From NCBI GenBank assembly GCA_900471605.1, contig UCEY01000019.1, positions 61,111 to 125,110 of the forward strand: a stretch of DNA of 64,000 nucleotides, written 5' to 3'. Origin of the DNA: Hyphomicrobiales bacterium. Lineage in GTDB: Bacteria; Pseudomonadota; Alphaproteobacteria; Rhizobiales; Rhizobiaceae. A model generated the notes under the pieces. That model saw nothing but the letters and a program-made list of their open reading frames with translations. It was not told the DNA's origin and ran no database searches. Position 1 is the stretch's first letter; each line of letters begins with the position of its first letter. The position numbers and the translations under genes are program-made. Below, in pieces: positions 1 to 8,319 of this stretch.

Positions 1-180
1 TTCTGCTACCGCGACACGCCGACGTTGGCCGATATCTGCCTTTACGCACAGGTCTGGAACAATCGCCGGTTCGAGATCGACATGTCGCGCTGGCCAACGA
101 TCGAGGGCATCTTCGCCAGGCTGGACGCATTGGAGCCTTTTCGCATGGCCGCGCCCCCGGCCCAGCCGGATGCGGTCTGA
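1..180 (+). CDS. GST-type maleylpyruvate/maleylacetoacetate isomerase, C-terminal part
   Basis: The window opens inside this gene. Frame 1 reads 59 residues without a stop and ends at TGA 178-180. The segment DTPTLADICL followed by a run of aromatic and Arg residues and a proline/alanine-rich tail is typical of the C-terminal helical domain of zeta-class glutathione transferases, which isomerise maleylacetoacetate or maleylpyruvate with glutathione. The next gene, 29 bp downstream, is gentisate dioxygenase, whose product is maleylpyruvate, so the maleylpyruvate role (NagL-like) is the likelier one by context. Only the tail is visible, so the active-site domain cannot be inspected. Confidence 0.75.
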   Translation, partial: FCYRDTPTLADICLYAQVWNNRRFEIDMSRWPTIEGIFARLDALEPFRMAAPPAQPDAV

Positions 181-209
181 ACAATTCTTGCAAGCCTGGA
201 GGAACAGGA

Positions 210-1313
210 ATGGCAAACGAGTCGACGGAGAATCACGGCAAAGCCATGCAGCCCGAGGAGACGCCGCAGCTGCAGGCACTCTACCGGGCGTTTGACGAGC
301 ACAACATCAAACCGCTCTGGACTCAGATCGGCAATATCATGCCGAGACATCCCGCCCCGAAGGCCGTTCCGCATATCTGGAAATGGTCTGACCTTCTGCC
401 GCTTGCGGAGAAATCCGGGGAACTGGTGCCTGTCGGCCGTGGCGGCGAGCGTCGCGCGCTGGGCCTTGCCAATCCGGGGCTCGATGGAAACGCCTATATC
501 AGCCCGACTTTATGGTGCGCCATCCAATATCTGGGCCCGCACGAGACCGCGCCGGAACATCGTCATTCGCAGAACGCTTTCCGCTTCGTCGTCGAAGGAG
601 AAGGCGTCTGGACGGTGGTCAACGGCGATCCCGTGCGTATGAGCAAGGGCGACCTGCTTCTCACGCCGGGATGGAACTTCCATGGCCACCACAACAATAC
701 CGACAAACCCATGGCCTGGATCGACGGCCTCGATATTCCGTTCTCCTACCAGAACGATGTCGGCTTCTTCGAATTCGGATCGGATCGCGTCACCGACTAT
801 GCGACGCCGGCTTTTTCCAGAGGCGAGCGTCTCTGGTGCCATCCCGGCTTGCGTCCGCTTTCCGGATTGCAGGATACGGTCAACTCACCCATCGGCGCCT
901 ATCGCTGGGAGCATACCGACCGAGCGCTGACGGAGCAGCTTTTACTTGAAGACGAGGGCCAGCCGGCGACGGTAGAGCAGGGTCACGCAGCGATCCGCTT
1001 CGTCAACCCCACCACCGGCGGCGACGTGATGCCGACCATCCGTTGCGAATTTCATCGCCTGCGTGCGGGAACTGAAACACGCAAGCGTCGGGAAGTCGGA
1101 GCCTCCGTGTTCCAGGTATTCCAGGGCAAGGGCGCGGTCGTCCTGGGCGGAGAGACACGCCAACTCGACGTCGGCGATATTTTCGTCATCCCTTCCTGGG
1201 TGCCGTGGTCGCTGCAAGCCGAGACGAGATTCGATCTCTTCCGGTTTTCCGATGCGCCGATCATGGAACGTCTTCACTTCCACAGGACCCATATCGAAGG
1301 GGAGGAGAAATGA
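210..1313 (+). CDS. Gentisate 1,2-dioxygenase
   Basis: A 367-residue bicupin that opens the ring of gentisate to maleylpyruvate with Fe(II) and O2 in the cytoplasm. The N-terminal cupin carries the iron ligands of the family: His117 and His119 in APEHRHSQ, and a third His near 160 in WNFHGHHN. A second, degenerate cupin lies around residues 270-345 (VFQVFQGKG, then GDIFVIPSW). The length fits gentisate or salicylate dioxygenases. The ATG follows GGAGGAACAGGA. The stop overlaps the next ATG (ATGA at 1310-1313), which indicates translational coupling. Flanking isomerases on both sides support gentisate rather than salicylate as substrate, but sequence alone does not separate the two. Confidence 0.92.
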   Translation: MANESTENHGKAMQPEETPQLQALYRAFDEHNIKPLWTQIGNIMPRHPAPKAVPHIWKWSDLLPLAEKSGELVPVGRGGERRALGLANPGLDGNAYISPTLWCAIQYLGPHETAPEHRHSQNAFRFVVEGEGVWTVVNGDPVRMSKGDLLLTPGWNFHGHHNNTDKPMAWIDGLDIPFSYQNDVGFFEFGSDRVTDYATPAFSRGERLWCHPGLRPLSGLQDTVNSPIGAYRWEHTDRALTEQLLLEDEGQPATVEQGHAAIRFVNPTTGGDVMPTIRCEFHRLRAGTETRKRREVGASVFQVFQGKGAVVLGGETRQLDVGDIFVIPSWVPWSLQAETRFDLFRFSDAPIMERLHFHRTHIEGEEK

Positions 1314-1891
1314 ACGGAGAGGAAACGGCCGAGCGCATCGCTTTGCGCCAACGTCTCGGCTCCGGCGCGCGTTTTGATGCGCCCAACGCTCCATCCGAAG
1401 CACTTCAACTCGCACGCCGCGGAACGGCCTATTTTGCCCGTATCCTGAATGAGCTAACAGACGACGCGCTGGACGAACCATCGCAAATTACCGGTTACGA
1501 TAGGCGCCACGTCATCGCGTTCGTGAGCTACGAAGCGCGCATTCAGGCCGAGTGTCTCGCCCTGGTGCGCCAAGGGGATGCGTTGATCCCGTATATTCCG
1601 ATCGAGCTTGATGCGCCGCAAGTCCGGGAGGGAGCGACGCTGCCGGCCCGTGCATTGCGCCATCTGTTCGAACATTCCGCCATTCATCTCAATGTCGAAT
1701 GGCGCGATCTTGACAACCTTAGCTGGAACCGGCGCCTCGAAAACGAGTCCACCCCGGTCACCGTCCGCGACTTGCCGATGGTTCGCGCAAGATCTCTTTG
1801 GCTGAACTCGCTCAATATCGGCGGCGCCGTGCACGCAAGATATCTGCCGGAATCGGTCCGAAAACTCATGATTGCAGGGCAACCCGCCTGA
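1310..1891 (+). CDS. Maleylpyruvate isomerase, DinB-fold (mycothiol-dependent family)
   Basis: This 193-residue protein belongs to the DinB-like four-helix metalloenzyme family that includes the mycothiol-dependent maleylpyruvate isomerase of actinobacteria. A plausible metal triad is visible: His67 (YDRRHVIAF) and Glu121 with His126 (FEHSAIHLN). The start at 1310 was chosen because it overlaps the dioxygenase stop as ATGA and follows GGGGAGGAG. An upstream in-frame start at 1205 would lie inside the dioxygenase. The protein isomerises maleylpyruvate to fumarylpyruvate in characterised relatives. Proteobacteria make glutathione rather than mycothiol, and a glutathione-type isomerase tail sits just upstream, so the cofactor or the exact role here is uncertain. 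Confidence 0.8.
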   Translation: MNGEETAERIALRQRLGSGARFDAPNAPSEALQLARRGTAYFARILNELTDDALDEPSQITGYDRRHVIAFVSYEARIQAECLALVRQGDALIPYIPIELDAPQVREGATLPARALRHLFEHSAIHLNVEWRDLDNLSWNRRLENESTPVTVRDLPMVRARSLWLNSLNIGGAVHARYLPESVRKLMIAGQPA

Positions 1892-2397
1892 CGAGTGTTA
1901 CGATGGCGTCAGCCGTTGGAACGGCTTCGGCGGATTTGATGGGCGACCGCTGTCTTTCCATACCCGCCGGTTTTGGTCGCGCTTCGGAGGGTCAGCACCG
2001 TTGGTGGCTATGGCCTCTTGGTCCAGGATGGGGACCTGATCAAACTACTGCCGATATTGGCTGATTCCTCGCTTTTTAGGTTTTGACAGCAGGGGGCTTA
2101 GCTGACCCGCAACAGCGCGATCGGCAGGCCGCTGGAACCTCCGTGTCCCCTTCAGCGATACCGATGCAGATGAACTCGAATGCTCGTCCTGTGTCCCTTT
2201 GAGCGGCGAGCGCTGATCGGCTTCGGAAACCTTAGGTCGGACGACCCGTAGCCGTTGCCAGTGCGATCGTGTCACGTCGCTGTGCTGCACGATGCCGCTC
2301 ACGGGCTTACTTCGGCATGGCGGGGATACCCATCGTTAGCTCTCGGAATTCCGAGCGGATCTCCTTCATACCATCGCGGGGATTGACAGGCACGGCT
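1892..2397. other. Intergenic stretch without a supported gene
   Basis: About 500 bp between the gentisate genes and the Zur-like operator. Short reading frames exist on both strands (for example a minus-strand frame at 2045-2302), but none has a ribosome-binding site, recognisable domain or partner gene. It may be remnant DNA. No tRNA, repeat or clear promoter was seen. Confidence 0.5.
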
Positions 2398-2442
2398 GAT
2401 GTTATGTTATTACGAATCGAATGTAACGTAATAACATTTACG
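2398..2442. promoter_or_regulatory. Zur-like operator in front of aztD
   Basis: An AT-rich island holds a perfect 11-bp inverted repeat, ATGTTATTACG at 2404-2414 and CGTAATAACAT at 2427-2437, with a 12-bp spacer. The right part, GTAACGTAATAACATTTAC at 2423-2441, closely resembles the alphaproteobacterial Zur box (GTAATGTAATAACATTAC type). The left part (2398-2415) could be a second, weaker box. It lies about 70 bp upstream of the aztD start. Zinc-dependent repression by Zur is inferred from the motif and from the downstream gene. Confidence 0.75.
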
Positions 2443-2509
2443 AAGCCGCACGTGACCGAACCGCCAGCCCACCGTGGTGGAAAAACTCAACAAGGACGGA
2501 AGGAACCCA

Positions 2510-3748
2510 ATGAGACCAGCTCACCCCCGCGCAGGCATCATAGCCGTTGTGGCTGCAACTTTTTTTCTTGTCGGCAATGGCGCCATGGCTGATGACGATC
2601 ACGAAACGAAGGAGGCTTGGCGTCTCTTTATCGCCGATCATACCCAGCCGGTTGTCCGCGCCATCGATTTTTCCGACGGCAGGGAACTCGGCCGCTATGA
2701 TGTAAAGGGCCATGCCGCTTTGACGGCGAGTGCGTCGGGCCGGACGGTGTTCGTCGCCCAGAGCGAAGCCGATATCGTCCATGTCATCAAGACCGGCATC
2801 GACTTCTCCGATCACGGCGAGCATCGTGACCTTGACGTTTCCGATCCAGCCCTTCTGCCCGTCAGCTTAGAAGACAAGCGGCCGGGACATGTGGTTCCGC
2901 ACGACGATCACGTGATCGTATTTTACGACCTTGGCGGCAAGGCCGACGTTATCGACGAGACGGCTCTCCTCAAAGGCAAAGCCGAGGTCCGAACCGTCGA
3001 CACGACCAAACCCCATCACGGAGTGGCCGTTGCGATGGGTCGGCATGTACTTGTCTCGGCGCCGAACACTGAAGTGGAAACGACGCCGAATGAACTGCCG
3101 CCACGCGTCGGCCTTCGCGTAATTGATGAGAACATGAGGCAAGTCGGCGAAATCAGCAAATGCACGGACCTTCACGGCGAAGCGACCTCGGCTCGTCTTG
3201 TCGCGTTCGGATGCAAGGAGGGTGTGCTTGTTGCCCGGCCCGGAGGAATCGACGGACCGAAAATCGATATGCTTCCCTATCCCCCTGAATTTCCGAAGGG
3301 CTATACAGGCACGCTTCTCGGCGGCAAGGCGATGCAGTTCTTCCTGGGCAATTACGGCGAGGACAAGGTCGTTCTGATTGATCCGGAAAACGAGCACCCG
3401 TTCCGGCTGATCGAGCTGCCAACCCGCCGGGTCGATTTCCTTGTCGATCCCGCGACGCCCCGCAACGCTTACATCCTGACGGAAGATGGCGACCTCCATG
3501 TGCTCGACGTGATCAAGGGCGGGATCGTCCGCAAGGCAAAGATCACCGAGCCCTATAGCAAGGATGGCCATTGGCGTGATCCACGTCCGCGTCTGGCGGT
3601 GGCCGATGGGCATATTGCCATAACCGATCCCAGGCATTCGCTTGTCCGGATTGTCGATGCACAAACCCTGAAAGAGACCCGAACGATCGCCGTGCAGGGG
3701 AAGCCCTTCTCGATCGTCGCGGTCGGCGGTTCCGGCTTAGCGCACTGA
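2510..3748 (+). CDS. aztD: Periplasmic zinc metallochaperone AztD-like protein
   Basis: A 412-residue secreted protein with a Sec signal peptide (about residues 1-28, ending ...NGAMA) followed by an acidic, His-containing start (DDDHETKE) and a seven-bladed-propeller-like body with repeated strand-loop patterns and scattered His residues. The match is to AztD, which in characterised systems hands zinc to the AztC binding protein of the AztABCD importer. The ATG at 2510 was preferred over GTG 2474 because GGACGGAAGGA precedes it and the signal peptide begins there. A Zur-like operator lies upstream, which agrees with a role in zinc starvation. The partner genes aztABC are not next to it, so it is either an orphan or served by a distant transporter. 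Confidence 0.8.
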   Translation: MRPAHPRAGIIAVVAATFFLVGNGAMADDDHETKEAWRLFIADHTQPVVRAIDFSDGRELGRYDVKGHAALTASASGRTVFVAQSEADIVHVIKTGIDFSDHGEHRDLDVSDPALLPVSLEDKRPGHVVPHDDHVIVFYDLGGKADVIDETALLKGKAEVRTVDTTKPHHGVAVAMGRHVLVSAPNTEVETTPNELPPRVGLRVIDENMRQVGEISKCTDLHGEATSARLVAFGCKEGVLVARPGGIDGPKIDMLPYPPEFPKGYTGTLLGGKAMQFFLGNYGEDKVVLIDPENEHPFRLIELPTRRVDFLVDPATPRNAYILTEDGDLHVLDVIKGGIVRKAKITEPYSKDGHWRDPRPRLAVADGHIAITDPRHSLVRIVDAQTLKETRTIAVQGKPFSIVAVGGSGLAH

Positions 3749-3763
3749 CATCGCCGGAACCAC

Positions 3764-3798
3764 GGTCGGAATCCGGGATTTCGCTTCCGATTCCGACC
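3764..3798 (+). terminator. Hairpin after aztD, probable terminator
   Basis: Perfect 10-bp inverted repeat GGTCGGAATC (3764-3773) and GATTCCGACC (3789-3798) with a 15-nt loop, starting 15 bp after the aztD stop. The downstream stretch is only weakly T-rich, so intrinsic termination is likely but not certain. Confidence 0.55.
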
Positions 3799-3921
3799 AA
3801 TTCGCTTTGAGATGACGATGCCGCGCGCCTTGGCTGATGACCTGAAATTGACGAACCGGGCCTCGTGCCGCCGGCTGCGCTGAGCGCTTCCCGCATCCTG
3901 CATCGTCTGCACGCCGATGGT

Positions 3922-4020
3922 CTAAAAGCGCCGCTTCAGGATCTTGCCGGTCGAACCGAGGCGAAGAGGCGCGGCGGGATCGTCAGTCAGCGTGACCCTG
4001 TGCCATCCGATGGCTGGTTG
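3922..4020 (-). pseudogene. C-terminal remnant of an AMP-dependent acyl-CoA synthetase
   Basis: Reading the minus strand from about 4020 to the TAG at 3922-3924 gives about 32 residues ending RLGSTGKILKRRF. This is the classic C-terminal signature of acyl-CoA/acetyl-CoA synthetases, in which the GK lysine is the catalytic and acetylated residue. No start codon or remainder of the enzyme is present: upstream lies the cobalamin riboswitch on the other strand. It is the 3' end of a gene whose body was lost, presumably when the riboswitch cluster was joined here. Confidence 0.6.
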
Positions 4021-4047
4021 ACACCCGGCTACGGCAGTGTACGGTCT

Positions 4048-4222
4048 GTGCCGTCAAGGTTCTTCCGTCTCTGCGACGGAAGCTAAGAGGGAATCCGGTG
4101 TAAACCCGGAGCTGTCCCGCAACTGTGAACGGCGAGCCGTTCGTCCAACATGTCACTGGCAGAGAATGCCGGGAAGACGGACGATCAAGGCTTTGACCCG
4201 TAAGCCAGGAGACCTGCCTGAC
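4048..4222 (+). ncRNA. Cobalamin riboswitch
   Basis: The stretch contains the conserved cobalamin aptamer elements in order: a GGGAATCCGGTG core near 4090, GAGCTGTCCCGCAACTGT at about 4108-4125, and the B12 box GCCAGGAGACCTGCC at 4204-4218. The helical segments between them pair as expected (for example TTCCGTC with GACGGAA at about 4064-4081). A further hairpin at 4232-4257 (TTCCGTGG with CCACAGGAA) may be the expression platform. It lies directly upstream of the CbiX-like gene and the importer operon, so these genes should be turned down when adenosylcobalamin is plentiful. Confidence 0.93.
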
Positions 4223-4334
4223 GTTTGGGATTTCCGTGGTCGGGGTGTGCCACAGGAATGAAGGTGCTTTTGGGCTCGTGCCCGATCGTGCCGTCATTTT
4301 TGCTGCCTCCTCGCAAGTGATAGAGATTGAGGCA

Positions 4335-5126
4335 GTGGGCAAGGACGACAACCTCACCGACACTATATCGAGGCGTGCGATCCTGCTGATCGCCAAGTCC
4401 GCGTTTGCGGCTTCGCCGCATCTCGAAATGCAACGCCTGGCCCATCGCGTCGCCGTGTTTCACCCTGGCGCCAAAGTCCGTTTCGCATTTACCGAACAGG
4501 GCACGCCGTCCCTCCGCGAAGCCTTGTCAGGTCTGCTGGACGAGGATGTCGATGCCGTCGTGATCGTACCACTCGTCCTGCCCATGGAGCCGAGCTTTCA
4601 TATCTGGCTGACAAGATCCCTGAAGCGGTGGAAGGCTTTGGACGAGCGGCCGTGGCCGGCTCTGTCGATCACAAGGGACATTGCATCCAGCCCGCTGATG
4701 GTTCCGCTTCTTGGCGATCTGCTTGAAACGACAGAGGCGCTAACAGAAACGCCCGGGCAGAAATTCTCTGCCGAGGGTTCGTTGATCCCACCCCAGAAAC
4801 GGCGTGTCCTCGTTTGCGAAGGCGGTGCCTGCAACAGCGCCGGTGCCGACGTCATCTGGAACCACATCCGCAACCAGCAGGAACGCCGCAATCTGCGCGT
4901 GGCCGGCGACGGCACGATGACGGCCAAATCCACCTGCCTCGGCCCCTGTGGTCTGGCGCCGGTCCTGCAGGTCTTTCCCGAGGGCACTTATTACGGCGGC
5001 ATCACCGAAGAGGCGGTCGACCGGATCATCACAGAACATCTGCTCGGCGGCCATGTCGTCGAGGACTTTGCCTATCACCCGACTGGCCGCAAGCAGCGAC
5101 TTCGCGTGCCGTTAAAACAAGACTAA
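4335..5126 (+). CDS. CbiX-like / thioredoxin-fold [2Fe-2S] ferredoxin fusion
   Basis: A 263-residue two-part protein. Residues 14-130 resemble the CbiX/sirohydrochlorin cobaltochelatase fold (RRAILLIAKSAFAASPH, later VIVPLVLPMEPSF). Residues 155-245 form a thioredoxin-like [2Fe-2S] ferredoxin with Cys161, Cys166, Cys201 and Cys205 (CEGGAC and CLGPC). Such proteins are common in riboswitch-controlled cobalt/B12 clusters, and a role in cobalt insertion or delivery is inferred, not proven. The chelatase active-site histidines are not clear. An open frame extends up to GTG 4236, but that lies in the riboswitch expression region, so GTG 4335 after TTGAGGCA was preferred. The start remains uncertain. 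The gene is the first of an operon with the ABC importer, 10 bp upstream of it. Confidence 0.75.
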   Translation: MGKDDNLTDTISRRAILLIAKSAFAASPHLEMQRLAHRVAVFHPGAKVRFAFTEQGTPSLREALSGLLDEDVDAVVIVPLVLPMEPSFHIWLTRSLKRWKALDERPWPALSITRDIASSPLMVPLLGDLLETTEALTETPGQKFSAEGSLIPPQKRRVLVCEGGACNSAGADVIWNHIRNQQERRNLRVAGDGTMTAKSTCLGPCGLAPVLQVFPEGTYYGGITEEAVDRIITEHLLGGHVVEDFAYHPTGRKQRLRVPLKQD

Positions 5127-5136
5127 GGAGAGAGAA

Positions 5137-6633
5137 TTGCCTTCGAAAATCCTATCCGGCCTCACGGCGGCCTTGCTGGCCGCCTCGGTATTCGTCGCCG
5201 CATCCGCTACTGCTGCGGCCGAGCCGTTGCGGGTCGGCGCGACATATATCACCAGTGGCACCGATCCGGCCAAGGGATCGAACGGCTGGGCACTGACCAG
5301 CCATGGTGTCGGCGAAAACCTCTTCACCGTCGACAAGGAAGGCAAACTTGTTTCCGAACTTGCGGAAAAGGCAGAACGCACCGGCGATCTGACTTGGACG
5401 ATCACGCTGAAGGCCGACCGGAGGTTCTCCGATGGAACGCCGGTCACCGCCAAGACGCTCGCGGCGGGTTTCGACAACACGTTCGCCAACAACAAGGCGG
5501 CGCTCGCCACCGGCGGCAAGCTGAACTTCGAAGCGGCCGGCGACCTGACTCTCAAGGTCACGACCGAGAAGCCGGTTCCACTCATCCAGTCGCTGTTCGC
5601 CGAATGGCCGCTGATTGCCTACAAGCCGGTTGGCGACGGCAATGCCGTGTTCACCGGCCCTTACAGGATCGCCGGCTTCAAGACGGACGCGTCGATCAAG
5701 CTCGAACCGAACGCCTATTTCGCGGCCTCGGAAAAGCGCTCGCCGGTCGAGTTCCGCAAATTTGGCGACGCGCAGACGATGACGCTGGCGCTGGAATCGG
5801 GCGAACTGGACCTCGCTTTCGGTCTTCCGTCGGAAGTGGTGACTCGCCTGAAGGCGAATCCGGAACTCACCACCAAGTCGTTCCCGGTCGGTTATCAGTA
5901 TCTCGCGTTTTTCAACACCACGCGCCCGCTCCTCGGCGACGTGAAGGTGCGCCAGGCACTGGATCTCGCTTTCGACCGCAAGGAACTGTCGGCCGCGATC
6001 AGCGGCGGTGAGCCGGCAACGGGCGCCTTCGCCTCCTATTTCCCATTTGCTGGCAGGCAAGCCAGACCAACGGACCTTGCCAAGGCAGCGGCGCTTCTCG
6101 ATGCAGCAGGTTGGACGAAGGGGGCGAGCGGGATACTCGAAAAGGACGGCAGACCGCTTCGCCTCCTTGCGATTACCTATCCCCAACGTCCCGACCTCGT
6201 GACCATGCTTCCGGTCGTGAAGGCTGAACTCGCGAGGATCGGCATTGCGGTCGACACGCAGGTGGTCGAGAACATTTCGCAGGTCGCAGCCGCAGGTGAT
6301 TTCGATATCACGCTCTGGGCGCAGCATACCGCCCCGAGCGGCGACCCCGCCTTTTTCCTGAACTCGATGCTGAGAAGCGGTGCTTCGCTTAACTACGCGA
6401 AATATGCTTCACCGGATTTCGACGCGATCCTCAACCGCTTCGCAGCCGAAGGCGATCCGGCGAAACGCGTCGCGATCGCGCTGGATGCCCAGGCGAGGCT
6501 TTTTGCAGATGCACCGGCTTCCTTCCTCGTCTCGCCGGTTTGGTATGTCGGCGTGTCGAAGCGGTTGAAGAATTACGAGCCTTGGGGTTCGGACTACCAC
6601 GTTCTGCGGGCCGATATAGGCGAGGCAAAGTGA
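5137..6633 (+). CDS. Family-5 ABC substrate-binding protein, probable cobalt/nickel importer
   Basis: A 498-residue periplasmic binding protein of the peptide/nickel (SBP_bac_5) family with a Sec signal peptide (residues 1-28, ...ASATAAA). Family features include SDGTPVTAKTLAAGF, VRQALDLAFDR and the C-terminal domain after residue 260. It starts with TTG behind AAGGAGAGAGAA. Relatives bind peptides, nickel chelates or haem. The upstream cobalamin riboswitch and CbiX-like gene make cobalt (or nickel, or a corrinoid precursor) the likely ligand here. It forms one operon with the two permeases (7-bp gap to the first). Confidence 0.8.
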   Translation: MPSKILSGLTAALLAASVFVAASATAAAEPLRVGATYITSGTDPAKGSNGWALTSHGVGENLFTVDKEGKLVSELAEKAERTGDLTWTITLKADRRFSDGTPVTAKTLAAGFDNTFANNKAALATGGKLNFEAAGDLTLKVTTEKPVPLIQSLFAEWPLIAYKPVGDGNAVFTGPYRIAGFKTDASIKLEPNAYFAASEKRSPVEFRKFGDAQTMTLALESGELDLAFGLPSEVVTRLKANPELTTKSFPVGYQYLAFFNTTRPLLGDVKVRQALDLAFDRKELSAAISGGEPATGAFASYFPFAGRQARPTDLAKAAALLDAAGWTKGASGILEKDGRPLRLLAITYPQRPDLVTMLPVVKAELARIGIAVDTQVVENISQVAAAGDFDITLWAQHTAPSGDPAFFLNSMLRSGASLNYAKYASPDFDAILNRFAAEGDPAKRVAIALDAQARLFADAPASFLVSPVWYVGVSKRLKNYEPWGSDYHVLRADIGEAK

Positions 6634-6640
6634 GATAGAC

Positions 6641-7555
6641 ATGCATCCGGTTCGGCTCGGGATCCAATCCATCACGGGTATGTTGGCGATTTCGCTGGCG
6701 TCTTTCACCGTCATCAATTCGATGCCGGCCGATCCGGTCGCGATCGCCATTCGTGTCTGGAACCTGCCGGCGACGGATGAAACCGTCGCTGCGCTGCGAG
6801 CGGAATGGGGGCTCGATCAACCCCTGCTGTTTCGTTATTGCGATTGGCTTACGCGTTTCCTAACGGGAGATTGGGGCCGCTCATTCCGCACGGGAGAGCC
6901 TGTGCTCGGTGAATTCCTGGAGCGCCTGCCCATCTCGCTTTCGCTGGGTATGGCGGGGTTGGCGCTTGCCATCGTCTTCGCAATCCCGCTCGGCTTCTTC
7001 GCCGCCGCCCATCCCAAAGGCGTCGCCGATCGGTTTAGCCGGACCCTCTCCGTTTTCGTTCAGGCCGTGCCGGGATTTTGGCTCGGCCTTGTCCTGCTAT
7101 GGGTGCTCGGCGTGCAGCTTCGCTGGATCAGGCTCCTCGCCCAGGATTGGACAGCCGCGGTCCTGCCGATCCTGCTGATCGCCCTGCATTCCGTCGCGGT
7201 CCTCGCACGGGTCTATCGGCGTGACCTGATGGAGACCGCAACCCAGCCCTATTTCCGCACGGCACTCGCCAAGGGCCTTTCGGAGCGCCAGGCGCTGTGG
7301 CGGCACGGACGTTGCGGAGCACTCTATGCTCTGCTGGCTGCTGTGCGATCCGAAGCCGGCTGGGTAATCGGCAGCACGGCGACGATGGAAATTCTCTTCG
7401 GTCTGCCCGGCATCAGCCAATTCCTCGTGCAGAGCATCGCCGCCCGCGACCAGATGGTGCTGCAGGCTTACGTCATGGTCATCGTCCTCTGGATGCTCGT
7501 CATGAATGGCGGCGCCTATCTCGCAATGCGCTTCCTCGATCCGCGTCTCGCCTGA
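6641..7555 (+). CDS. ABC importer permease (DppB/NikB type)
   Basis: A 304-residue inner-membrane permease with about six hydrophobic segments and the N-terminal layout of DppB/NikB proteins (MPADPVAI..., then GLDQPLLFRY and GDWGRSFRTGEPV). The cytoplasmic EAA-like loop is RTALAKGLSERQALWRHG near residue 205, which contacts the ATPase in this family. The stop overlaps the next start (TGATG at 7553-7557). It is co-transcribed with the binding protein under the cobalamin riboswitch, so it probably carries cobalt or nickel. Confidence 0.85.
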   Translation: MHPVRLGIQSITGMLAISLASFTVINSMPADPVAIAIRVWNLPATDETVAALRAEWGLDQPLLFRYCDWLTRFLTGDWGRSFRTGEPVLGEFLERLPISLSLGMAGLALAIVFAIPLGFFAAAHPKGVADRFSRTLSVFVQAVPGFWLGLVLLWVLGVQLRWIRLLAQDWTAAVLPILLIALHSVAVLARVYRRDLMETATQPYFRTALAKGLSERQALWRHGRCGALYALLAAVRSEAGWVIGSTATMEILFGLPGISQFLVQSIAARDQMVLQAYVMVIVLWMLVMNGGAYLAMRFLDPRLA

Positions 7556-8319
7556 TGGTCCGATATTGTCTGCTTTCGGTACTTGCCGTCTTCCTGGTCC
7601 TCGGTGGGTTTTGGCAGCCATATGATCCGGATGCCGTGGATATCCTCGCCCGTCATTCAGGCATGACGGCAAGCCATCTGCTTGGAACCGACCACCTCGG
7701 CCGAGATGTTCTGTCCCGCATCATGGCAGGTGGCTGGCGGACGACCTGCGTCATCCTTGCCGTCGGCCTGACCGGTTTCGTGGGCGGCACGTTCCTCGGC
7801 ACCGCCGCTGCCGTTCTCGGGACCTGGCGCGAAACGCTCATCCTGCGCTGTTGTGAATTCTTCATCATGGTGCCGACGCTGGTCGTGGCCTTGACGGCGG
7901 CGGCGATCTTCGGCCTTTCGCCGCTCAGCGCCGCCCTGGCACTCGGTCTTGCCGGTGTCGGGCCGCATGCGCTGCTCGCCCATACGCTGAGCAAGCGGGT
8001 GCTGGGCCAACCCTTCATTCTCGCGGCACAAAGCCTCGGCGTCTCGTCATTCGGGATGATTTCCCGTCATCTGCTTCCGAATACTCTGCCCTTGATGTTT
8101 GCCTATGTTGGAAACCAGGCGGGCTTGGCGGTGGTGGCCTATGCCTCGCTCGCTTTCATCGGCCTCGGTGCGGATCCCTCGGAGCCGGATTGGGGGGCGA
8201 TGGTCTTCGAATACCGCGTCTTCATCTTTGACCATCCGATGCTGATGATCTGGCCGGGCACAACAATCGCGATCACTGTTTCGGCGCTCAACTGGGCTTT
8301 TGACGATTTTCAGGCGTAG
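7555..8319 (+). CDS. ABC importer permease (DppC/NikC type), C-terminus altered
   Basis: A 254-residue permease that starts at ATG 7555, overlapping the previous stop. A longer frame open to 7297 lies inside the upstream gene. The DppC/NikC signatures HLLGTDHLGRDVLSRI and the EAA-like loop LAAQSLGVSSFGMIS are present. The usual end of the family (NLLGDxLRDxLDPR) is replaced after ALNWAFD by four unrelated residues and a stop. At that point the cluster breaks off, and the two ATPase genes expected next are missing. The protein may work with an ATPase encoded elsewhere, or the importer may be inactive. Confidence 0.8.
   Translation: MVRYCLLSVLAVFLVLGGFWQPYDPDAVDILARHSGMTASHLLGTDHLGRDVLSRIMAGGWRTTCVILAVGLTGFVGGTFLGTAAAVLGTWRETLILRCCEFFIMVPTLVVALTAAAIFGLSPLSAALALGLAGVGPHALLAHTLSKRVLGQPFILAAQSLGVSSFGMISRHLLPNTLPLMFAYVGNQAGLAVVAYASLAFIGLGADPSEPDWGAMVFEYRVFIFDHPMLMIWPGTTIAITVSALNWAFDDFQA

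Noticed and set aside
2045..2302. 85-codon minus-strand frame in the aztD upstream gap
   Set aside because: No ribosome-binding site, domain or conserved neighbour; composition is not convincing.
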